Positions 35,161 through 43,962 of a stretch of DNA of 62,972 nucleotides are shown here, in pieces (the stretch's first letter is position 1; every line of letters begins with the position of its first letter). Below the pieces are notes generated by a model, which was not told where the DNA came from, did no database searches, and was given only the letters and a program-made list of their open reading frames with translations. The position numbers and the translations under genes are program-made. Source of the DNA: UBA10427 sp003500135 (GTDB lineage: Bacteria; Bacteroidota; Bacteroidia; Cytophagales; Cyclobacteriaceae); contig CAWZYQ010000004.1 in assembly GCA_963966275.1 (NCBI GenBank), forward strand, positions 1 to 62,972, in the 5' to 3' direction.

Positions 35161-37254
35161 ATGAACAACAAAAGCATTTTTTACGCGGTATTTTCATTGA
35201 TCCTGATGGCCTGTTCAGGGGGCGCTAATTGGGAAAAAAATAATCTGGGGGCAAGCCATAGCCCGTATTTGCTACAGCATGCTGACAATCCTGTGCATTG
35301 GCAGGAGTGGAGTGAAGCGGCTTTTGAAACGGCAAAATCGCAAAACAAACTGGTACTGGTAAGCGTGGGTTATGCTGCCTGTCACTGGTGTCATGTGATG
35401 GAGCGCGAATCGTTCGAGGATGATTCCGTGGCACATTTGATGAACGCACATTTTATCAATATCAAAGTTGATCGTGAAGAACGGCCTGAAGTGGATCGTG
35501 CCCTGATCGATATGGCGCAAAAGATTTCCGGTAGGGCCGGCTGGCCGTTGAATGTTGTTTTACTTCCCGACGGTAAGCCTATTACTGCAGGTACTTATTT
35601 CCCAAAAGAGCATTGGCTTAAATTATTATCGCAGATTACCGAAACCTGGAATGAAAACCCAGATGAGCTCAGGAAACTGGGTGATCGAATTCACCGGGGG
35701 CTGGCCTATCAAAAATTAACGTTTGAGGCCGAAAGGAATAATCAGGCAGACACTGCTATGATTCATGATTGGATGGAAAAATGGTCTTATCAATGGGATA
35801 CCATAAATGGGGGCTATTCGGGTACACCAAAATTCCCACTTCCGAACGATTTAATGACCTTTTTGAACTATGGTGTATTATCCGGGAAAAGGGGGTTTGT
35901 AACGCATACTCAAAATACGGTATCGAAAATGCTGAAGGGCGGCATTTATGATCAGTTGGCCGGCGGTTTCGCCCGGTATGCCATTGATAGCGCCTGGAAT
36001 ATCCCACACTTCGAAAAAATGTTGTATGACAACGCTCAATTGCTAAAAATAATGGCTGTATTGTACCAGTTGACGGATGAACCAAAATATAGATTGGGAA
36101 TTGAGGAGACATGGGAATGGTTGTCGGCCATGAAAAGCAGTGAAGGCGGATATTATGCCTCATTGAATGCTGAAAGTGAGGGCGAAGAAGGAAAGTATTA
36201 CGTTTGGCAGCTTGATGAAGTACAAAAAATATTGGGTAAAGCTACTCCATGGGTAAGCAAATATTATGGATTAACAAAAGCAGGAAATTGGGATAATGGA
36301 CGGAACATCTTATTTCAAGCGGGCAGCCCTGAGGAAATATGCCATGAATTCGATATTGATGTCTCAAATTGGCTTGATACTTTAAATTGGGCCAATGAAA
36401 AATTGTTGGAAAGGAGACAAAAACGCGAAGCGCCTTCAACAGACCGTAAGATCATAGCCGCCTGGAATGCCCTTTTAATAAATGGGTTTCTTCATTGCTA
36501 CCTTGCGACACAAGACGAAAAATTCCTGAATGAGTCATTGATAATTGCTGATTTCCTGAAAAATACGATGATGAATGAAAAGGGAGAAGTCTGGCGGAGC
36601 TCATTTGAAGGAAAACGAAACATAAAGGCAGGCCTGACGGACTATGCCTACCTGATCGATGCATTTGTCAGCCTGTACCAGACCACACTCGATAAGAAAT
36701 GGCTGGAAGAGGCTTCATTACTGATGGGATACGTAGAAAGCAACTTTATATCACCGGAAAAGACTTTATTTCAGTCTTCGCAAAAGCAACTTCCTCTTGC
36801 TGTACCTATCGAAATGGACTACACCGACAATGTAATGCCTTCTGCAAATTCGGTTCTGGCAAAGAATTTATTTCGTTTGGGTCATTTTTATTACGATACG
36901 GCCAGGATAAACAGGGCTGAAAAAATGGTTGGCGCTGTATTGCCTTATTTACAATCAACGCCTCAGTATTTTGCCAATTGGATGGACGTATTGCTTTGGC
37001 AGACCTATCCATACTTTGAAGTAGCTGTTGCAGGTCCTGAAGCCGTCGAAATATTAAAGGAAATCCGACTGGACTATAGGCCCAATGTTTTGTGGTTAGG
37101 TACTGAAACTTCTGAATATCTACCACTGCTAGAGCAGAAATTTGTCAGGGATAAAACACTGATCTATGTCTGCCTTGAAAAGAGTTGTAAATTGCCTGTA
37201 GAAGAGGTGGAGAAGGCGAAAAAGCAGCTTGGAATGACAATTCGTAATCCCTAG
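35161..37254 (+). CDS. DUF255 thioredoxin-like lipoprotein (YyaL/SPATA20 family)
   Basis: Protein of 697 residues. Starting at the ATG at 35161 it has a lipoprotein signal peptide with lipobox LMAC (Cys near residue 18); upstream in-frame TTG (35104) and ATG (35137) would bury this signal. The N-terminal DUF255 thioredoxin-like domain carries NSPYLLQHADNPV-like and ACHWCHVMERESFED motifs (CHWC active-site type), followed by an (alpha/alpha)6 barrel related to N-acylglucosamine epimerases (GGIYDQLAGGFARYAID, HFEKMLYDNAQLL). The family function is unclear. Members often lack an export signal, so the lipoprotein form is worth noting. Convergent with the TlpA-type gene. Confidence 0.9.
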   Translation: MNNKSIFYAVFSLILMACSGGANWEKNNLGASHSPYLLQHADNPVHWQEWSEAAFETAKSQNKLVLVSVGYAACHWCHVMERESFEDDSVAHLMNAHFINIKVDREERPEVDRALIDMAQKISGRAGWPLNVVLLPDGKPITAGTYFPKEHWLKLLSQITETWNENPDELRKLGDRIHRGLAYQKLTFEAERNNQADTAMIHDWMEKWSYQWDTINGGYSGTPKFPLPNDLMTFLNYGVLSGKRGFVTHTQNTVSKMLKGGIYDQLAGGFARYAIDSAWNIPHFEKMLYDNAQLLKIMAVLYQLTDEPKYRLGIEETWEWLSAMKSSEGGYYASLNAESEGEEGKYYVWQLDEVQKILGKATPWVSKYYGLTKAGNWDNGRNILFQAGSPEEICHEFDIDVSNWLDTLNWANEKLLERRQKREAPSTDRKIIAAWNALLINGFLHCYLATQDEKFLNESLIIADFLKNTMMNEKGEVWRSSFEGKRNIKAGLTDYAYLIDAFVSLYQTTLDKKWLEEASLLMGYVESNFISPEKTLFQSSQKQLPLAVPIEMDYTDNVMPSANSVLAKNLFRLGHFYYDTARINRAEKMVGAVLPYLQSTPQYFANWMDVLLWQTYPYFEVAVAGPEAVEILKEIRLDYRPNVLWLGTETSEYLPLLEQKFVRDKTLIYVCLEKSCKLPVEEVEKAKKQLGMTIRNP

Positions 37255-37321
37255 CCTTCCAAATTCATAATTGTAGCATTCCTTTAGATGGAAGTTTGTG
37301 CATGAATTGCTTTGAATTAAT

Positions 37322-37351
37322 AAAGGCCATCGGTTCTACGACAGCCTTTTT
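37322..37351. terminator. Probable bidirectional terminator
   Basis: AAAGGC and TCG pair with CGA and GCCTTT around a 6-base loop (two-base mismatch between the stem blocks), with T-rich sequence on both outer sides. It lies between the convergent DUF255 and TlpA-type genes. Confidence 0.65.
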
Positions 37352-37372
37352 ATCCATTTTATGTTTTTATAC

Positions 37373-38479
37373 TTATAACAGCTCTTCAAGCTTTTCTTTT
37401 AACTGATCACCTCTTAGGTTTTTCGCTACAATAACGCCTTCAGGATCTACCAATACAGTATGAGGTATTGATTTTACAGCATAAAGGCCGGCTACTGAAT
37501 TTTTCCAGCCTGCCAGGTCCGAAACCTGTGGCCAGGTGATTTTATCCTGTTCTATTGCTTTCAGCCAGCGGTCTTTGTTTTCATCAAGGGAAACGCCCAG
37601 TATTTCAAAATTTTTGTCCTTATAATCAGCATAAGTAGCTACTACATTTGGGTTTTCCCTTCGGCATGGGCCGCACCATGATGCCCAGAAGTCGATGAGC
37701 ACATACTTGCCTTTGAAATCACTAAGGGCAACTGGTTCACCTTCCGGGTTTTCCTGCGAGAAATCAGGGGCTTCGTTACCAATGCTGACCAGTCTTAGCT
37801 TATCGGCTCTTTCTTCGATCTGTTGAACATAGATATTGTCATTTAGGGTAGTGTCAAACACCTGTAATACAGAGTCGAGCTGACTTGCATCCCACGAATA
37901 ATACAACTCATTTCGCACAAGGTATGGAGCCAGAAAGCTTGCATTGTTTTCCGCAACATACTGACGGAGATGATTTTCATAAGCATCAGTGAATTTATTC
38001 ATTTCCTCATATTGCACCTCCAGTTGTGCTTCCTTTTCTTCAGCAGTAATATCCATATTTTGTTGAATATCGATAATTATTGCTACAAGGGAGTCATAAG
38101 TCGATTTTTGATAGGCCTGAACTTCTTTAAGTTCTTCGTTCAAAGTTCCTCCTTTTACTTCCAGTGATGGCCGACCATTTTCAGTTACCTTTTGTATGTC
38201 GTACGTTTCATTTTCTATAATGAACCGACCGTAGGCATCGTTTCCTTTAACAGTGATCCAGTATTCTTTGGGTTCGTTTACTACACCTTTTAGTGAAAAT
38301 GTGTCGTTCTGAATGATTACTGAATCCAGGTGTTTCCATTCCCCTTCCACACGTTCCATCAACATTACGTATTCTTCATTGTGCTCGGGTAGTGTGCCTG
38401 TAATTAAAAAGGCCGGGCCCTTCTTTTCCTGGCATGACCAAAGAAGGGCCACCAGGCTTAAAGTCAAAAAAATCCTCAT
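37373..38479 (-). CDS. TlpA-type thiol-disulfide oxidoreductase lipoprotein with DUF4369 domain
   Basis: Exported protein of 368 residues. The ATG at 38479 gives a short lipoprotein signal (MRIFLTLSLVALLWSC); an ATG ten codons earlier is possible but less natural. An N-terminal DUF4369 domain (about 20-120) precedes a helical spacer and a C-terminal TlpA/ResA-like thioredoxin fold with the WCGPCR active site in DFWASWCGPCRREN and cis-Pro in IPHTVLVDP. It probably reduces disulfides in the periplasm. This domain pair is very common in Bacteroidota. Confidence 0.92.
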   Translation of the reverse strand: MRIFLTLSLVALLWSCQEKKGPAFLITGTLPEHNEEYVMLMERVEGEWKHLDSVIIQNDTFSLKGVVNEPKEYWITVKGNDAYGRFIIENETYDIQKVTENGRPSLEVKGGTLNEELKEVQAYQKSTYDSLVAIIIDIQQNMDITAEEKEAQLEVQYEEMNKFTDAYENHLRQYVAENNASFLAPYLVRNELYYSWDASQLDSVLQVFDTTLNDNIYVQQIEERADKLRLVSIGNEAPDFSQENPEGEPVALSDFKGKYVLIDFWASWCGPCRRENPNVVATYADYKDKNFEILGVSLDENKDRWLKAIEQDKITWPQVSDLAGWKNSVAGLYAVKSIPHTVLVDPEGVIVAKNLRGDQLKEKLEELL

Positions 38480-38608
38480 AAGTTTTCGTGTTTTTTTTAC
38501 AAAATACACATTCCTGTGATATTCGCCAGAGGGGTGTAGGTTTTGGTGTGAAATGGAATATTATTTAGTCTCAATTGAAATGGCATTACTGGTACATAGA
38601 TTGACTAA

Positions 38609-40549
38609 TTACTCTACCACTACCTTTATTTGTTCACTTCTTAGTCCGTCGTCGACCTTTAATATGTAAATACCACTAGAAAGGTCGACAACTTCAATCA
38701 GGCATTGTTTTCGGTTGCATTCAGGATTGATTTCCATTATTCGGCCCTGAAGATCAAAGAGGGCAAAATTTTTCTTTCCAATATCTCCCTTCAGATTTAT
38801 AGTGTTGCCCACAGGATTCGGATAGACCGCAATATCAAATATCGATGCTCCAAGATTCAAAACCTTCGTTCCAATCGTGCGGTCACGTTTTGGTTTGATT
38901 TCTTTGTTTAAAATCCAATTATCAGGATCTATAGCGATATAATCCAGTTCGTGATCAAAGTGAAGACTTATTAGCGTGTCATGCTTGGCAGGTGCAACCC
39001 TAATTGTTTTTTCAATTTCACCAAACAATCGTATTTCTACGGGCATTTCGAAATAATCGACCAGGTCGCTTAAAGGTTCTTGATTAAATTCAATATAAAC
39101 ACTGTCTTCTATTTGATTCCACCTGGCCCGGTATTTCGGGGCCCCATCTCCATAATACCAGTCATTAAAAAATTCTGTAAAATCAATATCGGTATTTTGA
39201 TTCAGGTAGTCCCGAAAATCATCACCTGTCGCCGTGCTGTTTTGGTATTGCTGAAGAAAGCCTTTTAATACGTCAAAAAACAATACATCATCATCAATAA
39301 TGTACCGGATCATATGTAAAATGGCCGCGCCTTTGTTATAGGTGATTGAAAGGTCGAATATTCTCGATACGTCTGTCGAGGAAGCTTCAGGAATGAATAC
39401 ACTTTCATTGTTGGATCTTGAAAAAATATTTTCGTGCCAAGCTTTCATTTTACTCTTGGCCTCAGAAGGGCTTTTTAAATATTCAATTGCGATAAACTCA
39501 CTATATCTGGCGAACCCCTCATTGATCCAAATGTCCTGCCACGTGCCACAGGTAACCTGATTTCCAAACCATTGATGGGCAAGTTCATGAGCATTGAGTT
39601 CGAATGTAAAAAGCCCCATCGTGCTCATGGTCTGATGTTCCATTCCTCCGCCAAAGGGGGCCATCATATGACCATATTTTTCTTCATGGTACGGATACTT
39701 GCCAAAAAGTTCGGAAAATAATTCAACCTGCTGAGCCATGGCATCCAGTTGGTCCTGATAATAAGGCAGGCAGTCCGGATGGTCATAAACAAGGTTTTGA
39801 ATGGGCATTTTATCGCCATCTTTAAAACTGACCTCCGTATTGTATTCCACATATTCGCCTATGCTGAAAGCGATCAGATAGTAAGCGATCGGGTATTTTG
39901 TGCGCCACTCGAATCTGTGGTGATCTTCATCTACATCTACTACAGTTAGTAAGCCATTTCCTCCTACTTTAAGATTTTTTGTTGTCGTAATGAAAACCCC
40001 GGCGGAATCGGCCTTGTCGGTAAGGACCTGTTTGCATGGAAACCATGACCTCGCCTCAAATGGCTCGGATAGGGTATAGGTAATTCTGTTACCCCAGCTT
40101 TCACTGGTTTCATTAAAAATGCCGCTCCACCCATCGGCACGACCTTTTCCACCGTAATATATCAATAGCCTGATATTGCGGCTAGCTTCGATTTCAATAC
40201 CGAGATCTATTTCAAGTGTCTCGTTCTCATGAGTGAATGAGAGGTTATTTCCATCAAATTTGACTGAATCAACAGTTATCAGGTCTGATAGATCCAGTAT
40301 CATTTTTTGTGTAGATGCTTTAGTGGTCAGGTTAATTTCAGTGTATCCTTCAAATTTGGCGCTTAGATTGTCGGCTTTGAGGTGTATGCCGTAATAGGTG
40401 ACATCAATATTTTCAGATGTATTGCGATTTACATGCTCTTGGGCATTTTGAATATTTCTCAAATAGGAGCATAAGCGATTGTATGAATCAGCCTCCAGGT
40501 AGGTTGTATTCGAAAAAATCAATATTATAAAAATCAGAGACCTGTACAT
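38609..40549 (-). CDS. M1 family zinc metallopeptidase secreted by T9SS
   Basis: Secreted aminopeptidase-type protein of 646 residues from the ATG at 40549 (signal peptide MYRSLIFIILIFS..., up to YLEA). Zinc site HELAHQWFGNQ followed 18 residues later by the Glu of NEGFARYSEF; the exopeptidase loop reads GGMEHQ in place of GAMEN. The last 75 residues are a T9SS sorting domain of type A: VYPNPVGNTINLKG, LFDLQGRI, then LSSGIYILKVDDG. So it is cargo of the system that includes PorQ, PorU and PorV in this window. Last gene of a long minus-strand run. Confidence 0.92.
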   Translation of the reverse strand: MYRSLIFIILIFSNTTYLEADSYNRLCSYLRNIQNAQEHVNRNTSENIDVTYYGIHLKADNLSAKFEGYTEINLTTKASTQKMILDLSDLITVDSVKFDGNNLSFTHENETLEIDLGIEIEASRNIRLLIYYGGKGRADGWSGIFNETSESWGNRITYTLSEPFEARSWFPCKQVLTDKADSAGVFITTTKNLKVGGNGLLTVVDVDEDHHRFEWRTKYPIAYYLIAFSIGEYVEYNTEVSFKDGDKMPIQNLVYDHPDCLPYYQDQLDAMAQQVELFSELFGKYPYHEEKYGHMMAPFGGGMEHQTMSTMGLFTFELNAHELAHQWFGNQVTCGTWQDIWINEGFARYSEFIAIEYLKSPSEAKSKMKAWHENIFSRSNNESVFIPEASSTDVSRIFDLSITYNKGAAILHMIRYIIDDDVLFFDVLKGFLQQYQNSTATGDDFRDYLNQNTDIDFTEFFNDWYYGDGAPKYRARWNQIEDSVYIEFNQEPLSDLVDYFEMPVEIRLFGEIEKTIRVAPAKHDTLISLHFDHELDYIAIDPDNWILNKEIKPKRDRTIGTKVLNLGASIFDIAVYPNPVGNTINLKGDIGKKNFALFDLQGRIMEINPECNRKQCLIEVVDLSSGIYILKVDDGLRSEQIKVVVE

Positions 40550-40581
40550 TATCAGCTGCATTACCATTCAGCTTAACGTTT

Positions 40582-41106
40582 TCAGTCTTCTTTGGTTTGA
40601 AATGCCACACGTACGGTTTCAGAAGTCAACAATGCCATTATAATATTCTCCATAGCATCTTTGTGCAGGTTTTCAAATATTGGCTCGAGCTTCTTTCTCT
40701 TTTGTTCTGCTTTCTCATCACTACCCACCCATTCGATCACTTTTTTAAAGTCGGCCACTTTCAATTCAAGCCCCAAAGCCTCTTCCAGCATGTCAGCTAT
40801 AGGCGATCCTTTTTCTGCATCGCCGGGAGCGCCAAGTAGCTCAAGCTCATCAATTGCTGTCAATAGAATTTCACGACCCTGTTGCTTGCAGGATTCCAGT
40901 TGCGAGCGCGAACCTTTGGCATCACGCAGCGACCAGCTGCTTAGCTCGTATTTGATTTGTTCTATCGCGGTTATCTTTCTGTTTTGCGGGCCAAATATAC
41001 GTTCGAGTACCATTGTGGCGCCGTTTTTCCATGCATTCAGATCAAAATCATCGTCATTTAATTTATCAATCTGCTTCTGAAGTAGTTTGGTCTTGTTACC
41101 TGCCAT
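40582..41106 (-). CDS. Hypothetical protein, uncharacterised
   Basis: A 174-residue protein without signal peptide or membrane segments, rich in charged residues and probably helical (KLLQKQIDKLNDDDFDLNAW; DEKAEQKRKKLEPIFENLHK). It contains one GAPGDAEKGSP loop. I recognise no family. It lies 32 bp upstream of the M1 peptidase start and 44 bp after the flavin-binding protein, all on the minus strand, so it is probably co-transcribed with them. Confidence 0.75.
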   Translation of the reverse strand: MAGNKTKLLQKQIDKLNDDDFDLNAWKNGATMVLERIFGPQNRKITAIEQIKYELSSWSLRDAKGSRSQLESCKQQGREILLTAIDELELLGAPGDAEKGSPIADMLEEALGLELKVADFKKVIEWVGSDEKAEQKRKKLEPIFENLHKDAMENIIMALLTSETVRVAFQTKED

Positions 41107-41150
41107 ATTGAAAAGTGAGCTTTTTAGTTGTTGATGTATTGAATATACGG

Positions 41151-41804
41151 TTATTTTTTATAAAAGGCAGTTACACTACCTGGCTGATTTATGCCTTTTT
41201 TCAACTTTGGATCGGCTTCTGGTGTGCCCCAATGCAGTGAAGATGGGAGGACACCGGCCCAGATATCCAGTTGGTAATCTTCAGGATTGTCTGAAGGAGG
41301 GCCGCTCCTTATTTTTGCCGAGGCCGTTTCGATTTCAATGCGCAAAACAGTGGTAGCCTTCATTTCCTTTTCGGAAGGTGGTCGAACTTCATCCCATCGA
41401 CCTTTAATAAGGCGCTCCGAAATACAATGCAGGGCATCTTTTTTCTCATTTTCGTCTTCGACCAAAAAAGCTTTGCCATTAATAACCACAGATCGATAAT
41501 TCATTGAATGATCGAAAGCTGACCTTGCCAGTACGAGGCCGTCGAGATGTGTTACACACAGGCTGATAGGCAATCCCTTTTGCAGCTCCAACAGTAAACG
41601 GCTGGTGGTGGCGCCATGAATGTACAAGTGATCATTTTTCCGGGCAAAAATTGTGGGAATCACCACCGGTTTTTCCCGATGTATAAGACCAATATGACAG
41701 ATCATCGCCTCATCCAGTATGTTGTAAATGGTAGGTTTGTCATAGTGACCTCTATCCGGGTTTCTTTTGACCGTGTTATCTTCGTTTTTTGGAAAATCAC
41801 ACAT
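41151..41804 (-). CDS. Pyridoxamine 5'-phosphate oxidase-related flavin-binding protein
   Basis: Protein of 217 residues with the split-barrel FMN-binding fold: ICHIGLIHREKPVVIPTIFAR near the N-terminus, LYIHGATTSRLL, and CVTHLDGLVLARSAFDHSMNYRSVVI are diagnostic for the pyridoxamine 5'-phosphate oxidase-related group (the NimA-like branch). The natural substrate is unknown. It starts 9 bp after rnr ends on the same strand. Confidence 0.88.
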   Translation of the reverse strand: MCDFPKNEDNTVKRNPDRGHYDKPTIYNILDEAMICHIGLIHREKPVVIPTIFARKNDHLYIHGATTSRLLLELQKGLPISLCVTHLDGLVLARSAFDHSMNYRSVVINGKAFLVEDENEKKDALHCISERLIKGRWDEVRPPSEKEMKATTVLRIEIETASAKIRSGPPSDNPEDYQLDIWAGVLPSSLHWGTPEADPKLKKGINQPGSVTAFYKK

Positions 41805-41813
41805 ATTCGGAAG

Positions 41814-43955
41814 TTAGTCTTCTTTATCGTATTGTTCCACAAGTTCGAGATCAATGGTGCGCCTGTTGATATCGGTTTTGATCACCTTTACCCGCAATTT
41901 ATCGCCTAGCATAAACTGGTTGCCCGTGTCGCGCCCCAGAAGCCGATAGTTGTCCGGATCAAAATCGTAATAGTCATCCGTAAGATCGGTTATGCGTACC
42001 ATGCCCTCGCATTTTGTTTCAATAAGTTCCACATATATGCCCCATTCTGTTACACCCGAAACCAGGCCGTCAAAATCCTCTCCCAGCATGGTTGACATGA
42101 ACTCCACTTGCTTATATTTTACAGAAGCACGCTCTGCATCGGCGGCACGTTTTTCCATTTCAGAGCTGTGTTTACAAAGCTCTTCGTATTTTTCTTTATT
42201 CACACTTCTACCTCCATCGAGGTAGCGTTGCAAAAGCCGGTGAACCATCATATCAGGATAACGCCTGATGGGTGAAGTGAAATGCGTGTAATGTGGAAAT
42301 GCCAGTCCGAAGTGACCCTCCGCATCGGTAGTATATTTAGCTTTGGCCATAGATCGGATGGCAAGGCTTTGCAATACATTTTGCTCGGGCTTTCCTTCGA
42401 TGTCATCTATCAAAGAGTTAATAGAATTGGAGACTGCAGCCCCTTCCATTTTCACCTGGTAACCGAATTTTTTCGCAAAAAGTGAAAAGGCATTCAGTTT
42501 TTCAGGATCGGGCAGGTCGTGGGTGCGATATACAAAGGTTTTTCCTCTCGTTTGGCCTTTTTTATTGTGAATGAATTCTGCAACCCGCTTATTGGCCAAA
42601 AGCATAAACTCTTCGATGAGCTTATGGGCATCTTTGCGCACTTTGGGTATTACTTCCAGTGGCTTGCCTTTATCATCGAGCCTGAATTTAAATTCCTGGG
42701 TCTCAAAATTGATAGCGCCTTTCTGGAACCTTTCTACTTTAAGTTTCAGGGCTAATTCATTAAGTAAAGTGATTTCTTTGGCGTAGTCACCTTCCATTGT
42801 CTCAATGCGTTCTTGTGCTTCTTCGTAGGTAAACCGGCGATTGGAGTGAATAATGGTTCGTCCGAACCACTCCTTCTGTACGTGAGCATTTCCATCGAGC
42901 TCAAAAACCGTGGAAAATGTGAATTTGTCCTCGTTGGGTCGCAGGGAACACAACTCATTCGATAGGCGCTCGGGAAGCATAGGTATGGTGCGGTCTACCA
43001 GGTATACGGAAGTAGCCCGGTCTTCAGCTTCTTCATTCAATGAGGTGGTTTCTTTCACATAAAAAGTCACATCGGCAATGTGTACCCCCACTTCCCAGTG
43101 GCCGTTTGGTAGCTTTTTTAGGGAAAGGGCATCATCAAAATCTTTGGCGTCCTCCGGGTCAATGGTAAAAGTGGTTACATCGCGAAAGTCTTTTCTGGTC
43201 CTTATTTCCTCTTTGGTAAATCCATCGCTTATCTTCTTTGCAGCTCTTTCCAGGTGTTCGGGAAACTTGTAAGGCAGGCCGAATTCGGCGATGATTGAAT
43301 GAATTTCAGCCTCATTATCGCCCGATTTACCCAGAACCTCCAATACTTTGCCTTCCGGTTTTTTGTCGCCCGACGGCCACTGAGTGATCTTTACAAGTAC
43401 TTTGTCGTCATTTTGGGCATTATTGCGATGATGGGAAGGAATGTAAATGTCCTGGTGCATTTTGCGGAAATCCGGGATCACGAATCCGTGCTTACCACTG
43501 ATGTCCATCAGACCAACGAACTCATCGCGAAACCTTTCTATGATTTCAACTACTTTACCTTCTGGTTTTCTTCCCCTCCGGCTGGGCAGGAGCACGACTT
43601 TAACCGTATCATCATCAAAAGCATAGAGTAGGTTTTCGGCCTTTACATAAATGTCTTCTTCCAATCCTTCCACGATGATATATGCAAACCGTGGATTGAC
43701 AAAATCAACCTTTCCGATGTAGTAATCTCCTTTACCCCTTTTAATCCAATTCTTTTCTTCTTGTTTTTTGTTGAAATCCTTAAGGATTTTCTGAACTGTT
43801 TGCTTTGTTTTGCGGTCTTTGATGCCCAGGCGTTTAGTGGCCTGTTTTACAGACAATGGCTCCTGTGTTTTACCCATCAAAGCGGCAACTGATTTCTTTA
43901 TATCTTCAAATGAGCTTCCCGGGCCACTTTTTCTTCGTTTTTTCTTTTTAGTCAT
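41814..43955 (-). CDS. rnr: Ribonuclease R
   Basis: 3'-5' exoribonuclease of 713 residues that degrades structured RNA. A Lys-rich N-terminus and winged-helix region precede the cold-shock domains (about 75-220), the RNB catalytic domain with TIDPEDAKDFDDALSL (metal-binding Asp residues) and HFTSPIRRYPDMMVHR, and a C-terminal S1 domain (GLVSGVTEWGIYVEL). All expected catalytic residues that I can see are present. It starts 7 bp after the fused ABC ATPase gene. Confidence 0.95.
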   Translation of the reverse strand: MTKKKKRRKSGPGSSFEDIKKSVAALMGKTQEPLSVKQATKRLGIKDRKTKQTVQKILKDFNKKQEEKNWIKRGKGDYYIGKVDFVNPRFAYIIVEGLEEDIYVKAENLLYAFDDDTVKVVLLPSRRGRKPEGKVVEIIERFRDEFVGLMDISGKHGFVIPDFRKMHQDIYIPSHHRNNAQNDDKVLVKITQWPSGDKKPEGKVLEVLGKSGDNEAEIHSIIAEFGLPYKFPEHLERAAKKISDGFTKEEIRTRKDFRDVTTFTIDPEDAKDFDDALSLKKLPNGHWEVGVHIADVTFYVKETTSLNEEAEDRATSVYLVDRTIPMLPERLSNELCSLRPNEDKFTFSTVFELDGNAHVQKEWFGRTIIHSNRRFTYEEAQERIETMEGDYAKEITLLNELALKLKVERFQKGAINFETQEFKFRLDDKGKPLEVIPKVRKDAHKLIEEFMLLANKRVAEFIHNKKGQTRGKTFVYRTHDLPDPEKLNAFSLFAKKFGYQVKMEGAAVSNSINSLIDDIEGKPEQNVLQSLAIRSMAKAKYTTDAEGHFGLAFPHYTHFTSPIRRYPDMMVHRLLQRYLDGGRSVNKEKYEELCKHSSEMEKRAADAERASVKYKQVEFMSTMLGEDFDGLVSGVTEWGIYVELIETKCEGMVRITDLTDDYYDFDPDNYRLLGRDTGNQFMLGDKLRVKVIKTDINRRTIDLELVEQYDKED

Positions 43956-43962
43956 AATGTAT

